Source: CAZKBP01 sp964551015 (lineage in GTDB: Bacteria; Bacteroidota; Bacteroidia; Cytophagales; Microscillaceae). From it: DNA of 40,810 nt. The position numbers and the translations under genes were made by a program. The DNA lies in the NCBI GenBank assembly GCA_964551015.1, contig CAZKBP010000044.1, positions 1 through 40,810 on the forward strand, given 5' to 3'. This document shows positions 26,501 through 33,969 of the stretch, piece after piece. Position 1 is the stretch's first letter; the number at the start of each line of letters is the position of its first letter. The notes under the pieces are model-generated. The model searched no databases. It saw only the letters and a list, made by a program, of their open reading frames with translations, and had not been told where the DNA came from.

Positions 26501-26802
26501 GTGTAAACATCCATGTAAGCACCTTCGTCAAAATCAAAGCGTGTGTCTTTGTTATTGAAAAATTTAAATAGATAAATACCATTCAGACCCGTGCGAGCAC
26601 TGGTCATTTTGTAGCGAATCACCCCATCTTTGTCGGGGCAAGCTTCTGCCTCAGTAGATTGAGCCAAAGCCATGGGAGCATTCCATACCGTGAAGAAAGC
26701 TAAGCTTAGCAAGAGGCTTAGGTTTCTTAATTTTGTTTGCCAGCAGGATTTTGATTTAGGGCTGTTTCCTGCCAATGGGCTGTTTAATGTAAGCTTTTCC
26801 AT
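23599..26802 (-). CDS. Large secreted protein with four copies of an unnamed ASTWF/GDINV domain
   Basis: 1067 aa. The N-terminus carries a signal peptide with a long n-region (hydrophobic LSLLLSLAFFTVWNAPMALA, about residues 28-47). Four copies of one domain follow. Each ends in a block xxGxQIGxxA...GASTWFxW...DGDINV, with the ASTWF motif near residues 207, 487, 770 and 947. Copies 1 and 2 are close to each other, with NGIYLxKF, FxFDxGAxMxxxxNGTxRxRG, QAWKV, PKVNGYV, YFR and KDxIxIK blocks. They are joined by about 90-residue Cys-containing spacers that are also repeated (LEAICSDKPNMFKWKISNEN; FTAICTDKVDRFKWRLTNPN). Copies 3 and 4 are diverged and shorter. The last 80 residues (from CAEFTLTSTCTG to SPFRFTK) look like a T9SS cargo end. 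The gene has a near-perfect promoter and its own terminator. Function unknown; surface adhesin or sheath component is a guess. Confidence 0.85.
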   Translation of the reverse strand: MEKLTLNSPLAGNSPKSKSCWQTKLRNLSLLLSLAFFTVWNAPMALAQSTEAEACPDKDGVIRYKMTSARTGLNGIYLFKFFNNKDTRFDFDEGAYMDVYTNGTARIRGIIRPSEAGVPEQAWKVDFLLHYTKKALPKVNGYVLSADDWKYFRLNEKKSKIINLADKKDVIRIKAMQRDDCDDTYALQVGDQAALIDAGLERGVFGASTWFMYSRDGENWLGGDINVILDKGCETVKPLSLEAICSDKPNMFKWKISNENHRSVRLEYKDYKGRVKTVFVKSAKKGGEREFYTSILDGQVLELRYAVSHHLAPLMADASEATDCEPVCKESSIIYSLESARYDEQNNPLNGIYLMKFEGNPFVRFKFDHGATMEIFANGTGRVRGVVRPAAGSPVADQAWKVLMNFKFEKNATPKVNGYVKSTEFWRYFRVVEKNTKMVNLADPKDIILIKPMEKMPEDGEGEYAYQVGDQAALIGKGLEQGIFGGSTWFMYTRDGGQRWDGGDINVIMHEECVSIQPVEFTAICTDKVDRFKWRLTNPNKRAVLMYYVDQEGIQRTVRVPGKDRAPYKDFYTKKDRVDANGNLTLYYAAAHSLGSLSATATDEICTEAPPCDKWTVSMLVHDLHSDEYTKHSSSPRSFVFFKLGKLSMTRGYLTYKKKGHSALIVGEGHFLDGSLKGTQWEIFVPFKRKNSKTEPKREMKSEVFTDNGGFINDEEWMLFLVANGAELREVDMDGDYTGNVIELTQRPSDGKHGLQIGFGANGKNIGMGASTWFHWNLNDEQSGDGDINIDLTPLCVDTPCDEEYVSNLASSFSGNGHSVWLKGFNDGKNAQLHFTEEASFTYREDLKAGYLFGELETELLGETGWRVFATFGQADENIKPKYEKGGENEQGASQRDLESSWEYLVLLKGKIVSADGSKIIKINAMDMPYGMQIGYSASGKNWEYGASTWFEWEFEGKKNQGDFNLNLETICKEKMPPMACAEFTLTSTCTGVGHQTTIILDCPYTGAFKYSIASQQTGQVLCTYQGQFENGKANITQGLSNLQSGQYYLLIVETKDKLYSPFRFTK

Positions 26803-27090
26803 TTTTGGTTTTAAATAAACAGAATTTAAAATTTGATTTGTGTGAATGATTTTTCAAAAAACTGGAAGACTAAGTTAGTTGGCTATACTCAGGCCAAAGT
26901 TATGCCACGCAACCCTATAGTCAATAAATCACTGAAAGTCAAAGCTTTACAAATATTCCCTTTTCGGAAAACTTCCTTTTTTGGAACTCTGTTCTAATAT
27001 GAAGAGTGGTTTTTGCCTGTAAGATAAGAAGCGATACACTCAAGGAGTGCTGTTTAAGGTCGAGAATGTTTGATGATCTAACGAGGGGAT
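26803..27090. other. Upstream region of the four-repeat gene
   Basis: It holds the promoter at 26895-26925. No gene is supported; a 31-codon plus-strand frame at 26902-26997 overlaps that promoter and is discounted. Confidence 0.4.
26895..26925 (-). promoter_or_regulatory. Strong Bacteroidetes-type promoter of the four-repeat gene
   Basis: Read on the minus strand: ATTG, 19 bases, TAACTTTG. The -7 box matches TAnnTTTG exactly (26902-26895) and the -33 box matches TTTG at three of four bases, with the usual 19-bp spacing. The start codon is about 93 bp downstream, leaving an untranslated leader of about 85 bases. Confidence 0.7.
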
Positions 27091-27120
27091 AAAAAAAATA
27101 GCCTGTCATTTGACAGGCTA
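27091..27120 (-). terminator. Intrinsic terminator of the Asp-box protein gene
   Basis: TAGCCTGTC (27099-27107) and GACAGGCTA (27112-27120) pair perfectly around ATTT, and the minus strand then reads T8 (A run at 27091-27098). It lies 68 bp past the stop at 27188. Confidence 0.88.
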
Positions 27121-27187
27121 AGGTGTAATTACACGGAGAATCACTTTGAAGAACTCCACCTTTGAGGCGGGGCTTTATGGCTAGATT

Positions 27188-30100
27188 TTACTGTTCACCT
27201 TCCTGCTCTACGAAAATCACGGGAATACTCTGCTGATCCACAAGCTGATTAAACTCAGACACATCACCTTTTAAGATCGTATTGAGCTTGGCTAGCTCCG
27301 CGTTGATTTTCTCGGTTACGTCCTTTTTCACGTCGTGCATTTGGTCGGTGGGTCGGTTGTAGCCGTAAGAGGCCATCGTGCCCAAGGCACTCAGCTTATT
27401 ATTCAAGCGAATCGGGAAGTTGAGCGGGTCTTGGCGGCTTTTGTTTTTGGTTTGGTACAAAGCTTTTTCTACCTCTGAGAGTTGCTTGTTGATTTCCTTG
27501 GCCTTATCCATCAGCGATTTGTATTGCTCCTTGTCCTCAATGCGGGCAGTAAAGCTATTGATCTGCTGGCGAATCTCTCGGATTTGCACAATAGATTCGT
27601 GCGTCTGGGTGAGCTTATCCCGAATTTCCATCAAGAAATCAAACTGTGCCTGCAGATCGGCCTGACTCGCCGAAATGCGTGGGTCTTTGATAATCTCGAA
27701 CTCCTGCGTTTGCGATTTTTCTCCCACCGTAAGTTTCACTTGATATCTACCGGGAACGGCTTGTGGACCCTGGGTGCCACCAAACCAGAGAATCAGTCCC
27801 TCAAACTTAGCCGCATCGGGATATTGCATATTCCAAACAAAATGATTGGCTCCTTGCTTGGCTTTTAATTCACCCACCAAACCTTTTTTCTTCTCTTCTT
27901 TAGAAAGCTTGGTCATGTATTTACGAATCAGATTGCCCTTCAAATCCATAAATTCTAGCGTGGCAAGATTGGCCGTGTCGGGCTTTTCCTTCAAATAAAA
28001 GTGCACACTTACGCCCGAAGGAGGGTTTTGCCCATTAAACTTGGTATTGGTACGGTCGCCGCCCATACGATTGTAAGTAGGCGCAGGTTGGAAAAGATGG
28101 AAATCCTTGGATTTAATAGAAGCTTCTAATTGATGCAAGACATTCAAATCATCCAAAATCCAAAAACTTCGTCCCTGAGTAGCCACTACGAGGTCATTTT
28201 CTTTGATGGTCAGGTCTGTAATTGGTACTTGGGGTAAATTCAATTGCAGAGGTTGCCAGTTCGCACCATCGTTAAAGGAAATATACATGCCCATTTCGGT
28301 GCCCGCGTAGAGTAAGCCTTCCCGATCAGGGTCTACCCGCACTACACGAGTAAAATGATCGCTGGGAATGCCTTGGGTAATTTTTGTCCAGCTTTTGCCA
28401 TAATCCTTAGTCTTGTAAAGGTAAGGTTGGAAATCATCCATCTTGTAGCGTGTGCCCGCAATGTAGCAAACTCCCTTTTGAGTAGGATGCGGATCAACGC
28501 TATTAATCATCATCCATTCGGGCATGCCACTGGGCGTTACGTTTTTCCAATTATCGCCACCATCTTGGGTGATATAAACCAGACCGTCATCCGAGCCCGT
28601 CCAAATCACATCTGGCTCGGCAGGTGATTCGGCCACGGCAAAGATCGTCCCGTAGTATTCTACACTCGTATTGTCTTTGGTAATGGGGCCGCCCGAGGCT
28701 TCCATCTTCGTGGTATCATTGCGGGTCAGATCGGGGCTGATGGCTTCCCAGCTTTGGCCTTCGTTGGTGCTTTTGAAAAGTACATTGGCTGCCGTGTAGA
28801 TGGTATTGGCATCGTGGGGCGAAAAGAGAATCGGGAAATTCCACTGGAAGCGATACTTAATATCCTTGGCCGCCCAGCCCATAGGATTATTTGGATACAC
28901 GTCTACCGAGCGAATCTCACTCGTTTCGTGATTTAATCGTGTGAGAAAACCATCGTAAGAACCGCCGTAGACTACCTCAGGGTTTTTAGGATGTGGGGCA
29001 ATGTGGGCACTTTCTCCTCCCGCCGTAGATTCCCAATCTCTTTCGGTAATGCCGCCTCGGTCGGAGCGACTGGCAATACGCACGGTAGAATTGTCTTGCT
29101 GACCACCGTAGATACGGTAAGGAAAATGATTATCCGTGCTTACGCGGTAAAACTGAGCCGTGGGTTGGTTGTAATAAGTAGACCAGCTTTCGCCCCCGTT
29201 CAAGCTTACCTGTGCGCCCCCGTCATCTCCCACGATCATATGATTGGGATTGTCGGGCGAAATCCAAAGGTCGTGGTGGTCGCCGTGGGGAGTATCAATG
29301 GCCTCGTAGCTTTTGCCTCCGTCTTTGGAGCGATGAAAACGCACATTGAGTACGTATAAAATATCTTCATTCTTGGTATCTGCGTACAGGCGAGTATAAT
29401 ACCAAGCGCGCTGACGAAGCTTGCGTTCACTGTTGATTTTTTGCCAGGTTTTACCACCATTATCCGAGCGATAAACGCCCCCTTCGTCGGCCTCGATGAT
29501 CGCCCACACACGGTCATGATTCACAGGCGAAACGGTTACGCCAATGATACCGAGTACACCCTTGGGCAGTCCTTCGCTTTCTTGGGTGAGTTCCGTCCAG
29601 GTGTCGCCACCGTCGGTACTCTTCCAAAGGCCAGAGTGTTCGCCACCACTTTCTAAGCTGTAAGGCGTGCGCTTGACCTGCCAGATAGAGGCATAGAGAA
29701 TGCGTGGATTGACCGGATCGAGCACTAAATCTACGGCTCCAGCTTCATTGTTCACGAAAAGAACTTTTTCCCAGGTTTCGCCTCCATCTTTGGAGCGGAA
29801 TACCCCTCGTTGTTCATTAGGGCCAAAGAGATGCCCTAGCGCGGCCGCATAGACCAAGTTGGGATCGCGGGGGTGAATGCGAATGCGGGTGATATGGCGG
29901 GAGTCTTGCAAGCCGATGTGTTCCCAGCTTTTGCCCGCGTCTACGGATTTCCACATACCGTTTCCATGCGAGACATTCCCACGCACGGTCTTTTCGCCCC
30001 CGCCCACGTAGATAATGTTATTGTCATATTCGCTTACGGCCACGGCTCCGATAGAACCACCGAAATAGCCATCGGAAATATTTTCCCAACTGGCTCCTGC

Positions 30101-30364
30101 ATCCGTGGTACGCCACACGCCACCCCCCGTGGCTCCAAAATAATAGAGGTTGGGTTGACCCGGTACGCCAGTTACAGCCGCAGAACGCCCCCCTCGGTAG
30201 GGGCCGATACAACGCCATTGTAGGCTATTAAAATAGGTAGTGTCATAGGTCATCTGGCTCGCGTTGTTGTTCTTCTTCTGAGCGAGCAGGGGGTGAAAGC
30301 TCGTGCTACCCCAAGCTAGACACAAGATAAATAAGGTAAGGAGGCTACTGTAAATTTTATGCAT
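27188..30364 (-). CDS. Secreted Asp-box (BNR/VPS10-like) beta-propeller protein
   Basis: 1058 aa. A signal peptide (residues 1-28, ending LLAQ) is followed by a long propeller region (about residues 40-740). About eleven Asp-box turns are visible, for example TTDAGASWENI, SKDGGETWEKV, STDGGDTWTEL, TQDGGDNWKNV and TKDYGKSWTKI. The opening WRCIGPYRGGRS...GGGVWRTTDAG is typical of the large sortilin/VPS10-type proteins that are annotated in Bacteroidota as BNR glycosyl hydrolases. The C-terminal 300 residues hold a beta domain (FHLFQPAPTYNRMGGDRT and VPGRYQVKLTVGEKSQTQEF) and a helical coiled-coil tail (LTQTHESIVQIREIRQQINS). Catalytic sialidase residues are not evident, so enzyme activity is doubtful. 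The protein has no clear T9SS end, so it may be periplasmic. The gene is transcribed alone, with a strong terminator. Confidence 0.9.
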   Translation of the reverse strand: MHKIYSSLLTLFILCLAWGSTSFHPLLAQKKNNNASQMTYDTTYFNSLQWRCIGPYRGGRSAAVTGVPGQPNLYYFGATGGGVWRTTDAGASWENISDGYFGGSIGAVAVSEYDNNIIYVGGGEKTVRGNVSHGNGMWKSVDAGKSWEHIGLQDSRHITRIRIHPRDPNLVYAAALGHLFGPNEQRGVFRSKDGGETWEKVLFVNNEAGAVDLVLDPVNPRILYASIWQVKRTPYSLESGGEHSGLWKSTDGGDTWTELTQESEGLPKGVLGIIGVTVSPVNHDRVWAIIEADEGGVYRSDNGGKTWQKINSERKLRQRAWYYTRLYADTKNEDILYVLNVRFHRSKDGGKSYEAIDTPHGDHHDLWISPDNPNHMIVGDDGGAQVSLNGGESWSTYYNQPTAQFYRVSTDNHFPYRIYGGQQDNSTVRIASRSDRGGITERDWESTAGGESAHIAPHPKNPEVVYGGSYDGFLTRLNHETSEIRSVDVYPNNPMGWAAKDIKYRFQWNFPILFSPHDANTIYTAANVLFKSTNEGQSWEAISPDLTRNDTTKMEASGGPITKDNTSVEYYGTIFAVAESPAEPDVIWTGSDDGLVYITQDGGDNWKNVTPSGMPEWMMINSVDPHPTQKGVCYIAGTRYKMDDFQPYLYKTKDYGKSWTKITQGIPSDHFTRVVRVDPDREGLLYAGTEMGMYISFNDGANWQPLQLNLPQVPITDLTIKENDLVVATQGRSFWILDDLNVLHQLEASIKSKDFHLFQPAPTYNRMGGDRTNTKFNGQNPPSGVSVHFYLKEKPDTANLATLEFMDLKGNLIRKYMTKLSKEEKKKGLVGELKAKQGANHFVWNMQYPDAAKFEGLILWFGGTQGPQAVPGRYQVKLTVGEKSQTQEFEIIKDPRISASQADLQAQFDFLMEIRDKLTQTHESIVQIREIRQQINSFTARIEDKEQYKSLMDKAKEINKQLSEVEKALYQTKNKSRQDPLNFPIRLNNKLSALGTMASYGYNRPTDQMHDVKKDVTEKINAELAKLNTILKGDVSEFNQLVDQQSIPVIFVEQEGEQ

Positions 30365-30534
30365 AGAATATTCTTTTAAAGCATTTTCTGTGGAATAATT
30401 TGGATGTGTTTGACACGAAGATAAAAATAAAAAAGAAAAAACATATTGATTCGTCTTTCTGAGTAAGAGACTTTCTTAATCTGATAGAAACCAACTCTAT
30501 TCTCAAAAATAGCAAGAACTTAAAAGCATAAGCA

Positions 30535-30565
30535 TTTGAATTATTCCGAATTCCCTGTAATTTGG
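30535..30565 (+). promoter_or_regulatory. Promoter of the LRR protein gene
   Basis: TTTG at 30535-30538, 19 bases, then TAATTTGG at 30558-30565, one base off the -7 consensus TAnnTTTG. A start site near 30572 would exclude translation from the TTG at 30536 and supports the TTG at 30611. Confidence 0.6.
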
Positions 30566-30610
30566 CGCATCCGAGAAAATCAAGAACAACTTACCCTAAA
30601 GAATTCGGTT

Positions 30611-31837
30611 TTGAGTAAACTTTTTTTTTGTTTGAAAATAAGTCTGGGACTCATCTTCTGCACCCCATTTGTAATGGCACAGACAGACTTATTAGATGCT
30701 CAAAGCCTTAGCGAAGAGAAGGTTTTTGAATCGCTGGCAGAAGCCCTCAAAGAGCCAGAAAAGGTATTTATCCTCGATCTGAGTGAGCAATCCTTGGCGA
30801 GTCTTTCTCCCGAGATCGCCCAATTGAAGCGCTTGCAAATTTTGTATTTGAATAATAACGAGCTTGCTGAATTACCTCCCGAAATCATCCAATTAGAAAA
30901 TTTGCAGTGGCTGGATTTGTATGCCAATCGCCTGTCGGCGCTGCCTTCTGGGTTTGAAAATTTAAAGAATTTGACGCACTTGGATTTAGGAGATAATCGC
31001 TTTCGGGAAATTCCAACAGCTGTTTACCGATTGCCTTTTTTGAAAGAATTGTATGTTTATGGGAATCGCCTGAAAGTTATTTCTCCACAAATCACGCAGT
31101 TGGATAGTTTGCGGGAATTACGGCTAGGAGGGGGCTTTCAATTTTTTTTTGGTGGAAATCGTATTCGTCAACTACCAGATAACTTTGGTGAATTGACAAA
31201 TTTGCAGGAGCTTTATTTGCCCGATAATCGTCTAAAAAAACTGCCTGCTTCTTTCGGAGAATTGCCTCGCTTGCGTTGGCTAGATCTGGGGCATAATCGC
31301 TTTACACAGTTGCCTCCTGCGGTGCAAGATTTGGATAGCTTAGATCATTTTACCATCTGGGATCGAGGCTTTGCCACATCTAAAAAAGAGGCACTAAGTC
31401 AAGCGCATCCTGAGGCCAATATTAATTACCAAACTGACTATGAAGGCAATCTCTGGGGGGTGCAAGTGGGATTTCAACAGGGCAAATTTAGCGTAGTAGA
31501 AGTCGGCATAGCCAGAGCCTTCAAGAAAGATATTTTGGTAGCCGCTTTGGGACTCTCGGGCGAATTTAACCTCAACGGGGATATGCAAGGCGTGAAATTA
31601 TCAGGGTGGGCGAACGGGATTGGTATTTTCTCGGCGGGTATGCACGCGGGCTATTATTGGGACGAAGCCCAAAACAATATCACCCTAAGACCCGAAGTAG
31701 GCTTGGGCCTGAGCCTCTGGTCGCTCAATTATGGTTATAATATTCTTTTCTTGAATGGCTCTGAAAATATTAACAAACACATGGTAACTTTGCGGCTCGT
31801 AATTCCGTTTAGCCCCGTGTCTTCTATTTTTAAATAG
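30611..31837 (+). CDS. Exported leucine-rich-repeat protein with a probable outer-membrane beta-barrel tail
   Basis: No ATG is available before residue 49 of the open frame. The TTG at 30611 gives an ideal signal peptide (SKLFFCLKISLGLIFCTPFV then MAQ), while an earlier TTG at 30536 overlaps the promoter. Mature residues of about 45-270 form about eight 23-residue LRRs with the LxxLxLxxNxLxxLP pattern. One repeat is broken by the insertion GFQFFFGG, encoded in part by a T9 run (31142-31150). The last 130 residues alternate polar and hydrophobic strands with aromatic ends (for example SVVEVGIARAF, SAGMHAGYYW, MVTLRLVIPF), like an eight-stranded barrel. A second T9 run (30621-30629) lies inside the signal peptide codons. 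The role is probably surface binding; this is inference. Confidence 0.8.
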   Translation: MSKLFFCLKISLGLIFCTPFVMAQTDLLDAQSLSEEKVFESLAEALKEPEKVFILDLSEQSLASLSPEIAQLKRLQILYLNNNELAELPPEIIQLENLQWLDLYANRLSALPSGFENLKNLTHLDLGDNRFREIPTAVYRLPFLKELYVYGNRLKVISPQITQLDSLRELRLGGGFQFFFGGNRIRQLPDNFGELTNLQELYLPDNRLKKLPASFGELPRLRWLDLGHNRFTQLPPAVQDLDSLDHFTIWDRGFATSKKEALSQAHPEANINYQTDYEGNLWGVQVGFQQGKFSVVEVGIARAFKKDILVAALGLSGEFNLNGDMQGVKLSGWANGIGIFSAGMHAGYYWDEAQNNITLRPEVGLGLSLWSLNYGYNILFLNGSENINKHMVTLRLVIPFSPVSSIFK

Positions 31838-31894
31838 GGCATTTGACTGGTTTGTGAGGTCACAAACTAAGGAATACAAATTAAGCATGTAGAC

Positions 31895-32200
31895 ATGATT
31901 CCTTTAGAGCATTATCTAATTTTATCCGCTTTTTTGTTTTGCGTGGGTTTAGTGGTGATGATTACCAAGCGCAACACGGTGGTCGTGCTCATGGGAATAG
32001 AGTTGGTGCTCAATGCCGCTAATATCAACTTAGTGGCTTTCAGCCAGTACGACCCGAACCGTTTGCAGGGTCAAGTTTTCGCACTTTTTGTCATCGTCGT
32101 GGCGGCAGCCGAAGCGGCGGTGGGTTTGGCCATTTTGATACAGGTTTACCAGCATTTCAGAACCTCCAACTTAGACGAAATCAACGAAATGAAGGGTTAA
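31895..32200 (+). CDS. nuoK: NADH-quinone oxidoreductase subunit K (orphan)
   Basis: 101 aa with three transmembrane helices. The key acids are in place: E36 in GIELVLNAANINLVAF and E73 in AAAEAAVGLAI, both needed for proton pumping in complex I. The length and motifs are standard, so the gene appears functional. Neighbouring nuo genes (J, L, M, N) are absent: an LRR protein gene lies 57 bp upstream and a UPF0316 gene 18 bp downstream. It could be a second copy or a displaced subunit. The MrpC subunit of Na+/H+ antiporters is homologous to NuoK and is an alternative, but the length and motifs favour NuoK. Confidence 0.9.
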   Translation: MIPLEHYLILSAFLFCVGLVVMITKRNTVVVLMGIELVLNAANINLVAFSQYDPNRLQGQVFALFVIVVAAAEAAVGLAILIQVYQHFRTSNLDEINEMKG

Positions 32201-32218
32201 TGCCTTTTATTTTTCCCA

Positions 32219-32863
32219 ATGAATCTCGAGCATTTCTTATCCTTGATGCCTCCCATGTTGAGCGCGGCTCCAGCTACTTTGCTGTTTTGGGACTGGTTGT
32301 TTTTACCTCTGATTATCTATTTTGCCCGCGTCATGGACGTGAGTATTGCTACGATTCGGGTCATTTTTATTATGAACGGGCATAAGCGCGTGGCTGCTTT
32401 GCTGGGCTTTGTGGAATCGATGATCTGGTTAATTGCCATTGGGCAAATTATTCGGAATATCAGTAATCCGATCTCTTACATTGCTTATGCCGGGGGCTAC
32501 GCTACGGGTACATTCCTAGGCATGAAAATCGAAGAAAAGCTAGCCTTGGGCAAAGTGCTAATCAGGGTTTTTACCCGTCATGATACGCACGAACTCTTCA
32601 AACACATAGAACCCACGAGATTTAACTTCAATCGGGCTTATGCCAGCGATAAAGAGGGTGATTTGAATATTCTCATCACGGTGATTCTGCGTAAAGAACT
32701 ACCCGAATTGATTGAGTTGATTCATCGCTACAATCCCAAAGCTTACTACACAATCGAGAATGTACGCTATGTAAACGAACCCTACGAGGAAAAAGCCGCT
32801 CCAGCCACGGCTCCTAAGTCGAGGGTATTCAACTTGGCACTTTCTCAGTGGGTCAGGAAGTAA
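32219..32863 (+). CDS. UPF0316 / DUF2179 membrane protein
   Basis: 214 aa. Three membrane helices fill about residues 25-105. They include the family's ARVMDVSIATIRVIFIMNGHKRVAA segment near 36-60, then LLGFVESMIWLIAIGQII and AYAGGYATGTFLGMKIEEKLALG near 88-110. A soluble DUF2179 domain follows (about 110-180, VLIRVFTRHDTHEL to YYTIENVRYV). Proteins of this family occur widely and their function is unknown; the soluble domain resembles small PII-like ligand-binding folds. It starts 18 bp after nuoK and is probably cotranscribed with it. The alternative ATG at 32246 would remove only the N-terminal leader residues. Confidence 0.88.
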   Translation: MNLEHFLSLMPPMLSAAPATLLFWDWLFLPLIIYFARVMDVSIATIRVIFIMNGHKRVAALLGFVESMIWLIAIGQIIRNISNPISYIAYAGGYATGTFLGMKIEEKLALGKVLIRVFTRHDTHELFKHIEPTRFNFNRAYASDKEGDLNILITVILRKELPELIELIHRYNPKAYYTIENVRYVNEPYEEKAAPATAPKSRVFNLALSQWVRK

Positions 32864-32887
32864 GGAGTAGCGAAGGGATGGCAATGG

Positions 32888-33808
32888 CTAGCTCCTCAAC
32901 CCTCCCGTGTGCAGGGCGAGGATACGCTGTCCTTTCTCGAAAAACCCTTTTTTGATTAAATCGTAAATACCATAAAACATTTTGCCCGTGTAAATCCATT
33001 CTATGGGCATTTGATGTGTGTTTTGAAAATCTGTGATAAAAGTATCCAATGCAGGCTTGCGCTTGGCATATCCGCCAAAGTGATAAGCTAATTGGATACT
33101 CCACTGCTCCAGATGGGGTAACGCTACCTCGGGATGGATTTGTTGATACTGTTGAAGGAGCGTTTTTACTTCATCTACCAAAAAAACGCCTCCTTTCAAA
33201 GCAGAGAAGCCCAAGGCTTTTTGATAAGGTTTCAAACCCAAGAGCAAACCGGCCAAAGTTCCTCCGGTGCCACAGGGAGTGCAAATCCAGTCAAAGTCTG
33301 TATGCGAATGTTTTATCATTTCCTTCACCCCTGTCAGGGCGAGTACATTAGTTCCTCCTTCGGGAATTAGGTAAAAATCACCAAATCTTTGTTGAAATCT
33401 GGCCAGAAGCGCAGGGTCGTGCTTATGGCGGTAAGCATCACGATCTAGGTAATGCAATTGCATGCCGCATTCCTGAGCAAATTGCAAAGTAGCATTCAAA
33501 GGTAAGTGCTGCTCTCCACGAATAATTCCAATCGTTTGAAAGCCGTACAACTGTCCAGCGGCAGCTGTTGCGTAGATATGATTGGAATAGGCTCCCCCAA
33601 AGGTGAGGATTGTTTGAAAGCCTTGAGACTTCGCAGTTAGAAGGTTATGTCTGAGTTTATAATATTTATTACCACCGAGTTGTGGGTGAATTTGATCCAA
33701 CCGCAACACTTGTAAATCCACAGAAGCTGATGTTAACACGGAATCGCTCAGCGTGTGGAGAGAGGGGTGAGGGATAAGTTCTAAGGGAAGAAATTTCAAA
33801 TTTTTCAT
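32888..33808 (-). CDS. PLP-dependent D-cysteine desulfhydrase / ACC deaminase-like enzyme
   Basis: 306 aa, fold type II PLP enzyme. The probable Schiff-base lysine is K48 in LGGNKYYKLRHN, followed by TFGGAYSNHIYATAAAG near 70-85, PEGGTNVLALTG near 150 and CGTGGTLAGLLLGL near 181. ACC deaminases and D-cysteine desulfhydrases share this frame. The residues near the active site do not settle which substrate is used, and Bacteroidota members are usually annotated as D-cysteine desulfhydrase. It converges on the UPF0316 gene with a 24-bp gap and is divergent from murD across 161 bp. No pathway partner is adjacent. Confidence 0.85.
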   Translation of the reverse strand: MKNLKFLPLELIPHPSLHTLSDSVLTSASVDLQVLRLDQIHPQLGGNKYYKLRHNLLTAKSQGFQTILTFGGAYSNHIYATAAAGQLYGFQTIGIIRGEQHLPLNATLQFAQECGMQLHYLDRDAYRHKHDPALLARFQQRFGDFYLIPEGGTNVLALTGVKEMIKHSHTDFDWICTPCGTGGTLAGLLLGLKPYQKALGFSALKGGVFLVDEVKTLLQQYQQIHPEVALPHLEQWSIQLAYHFGGYAKRKPALDTFITDFQNTHQMPIEWIYTGKMFYGIYDLIKKGFFEKGQRILALHTGGLRS

Positions 33809-33969
33809 GGATTTTGTATCTATTTTAAATCAGGTATTTCGTTACTTATCCGTATTATTTTTATTTGATAGTGTGGGCTTTTTAATAAAATTAGTTTTTT
33901 TAGAGGGAACTCGTTGAAGTTTACACGATTTTTGTAAATTCCGACATCATAATAGATATAGCTTAGACT

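Noticed and set aside
26902..26997. 31-aa plus-strand frame (MPRNPIVNKSLKV...)
   Set aside because: It overlaps the strong minus-strand promoter and has no promoter or family support.
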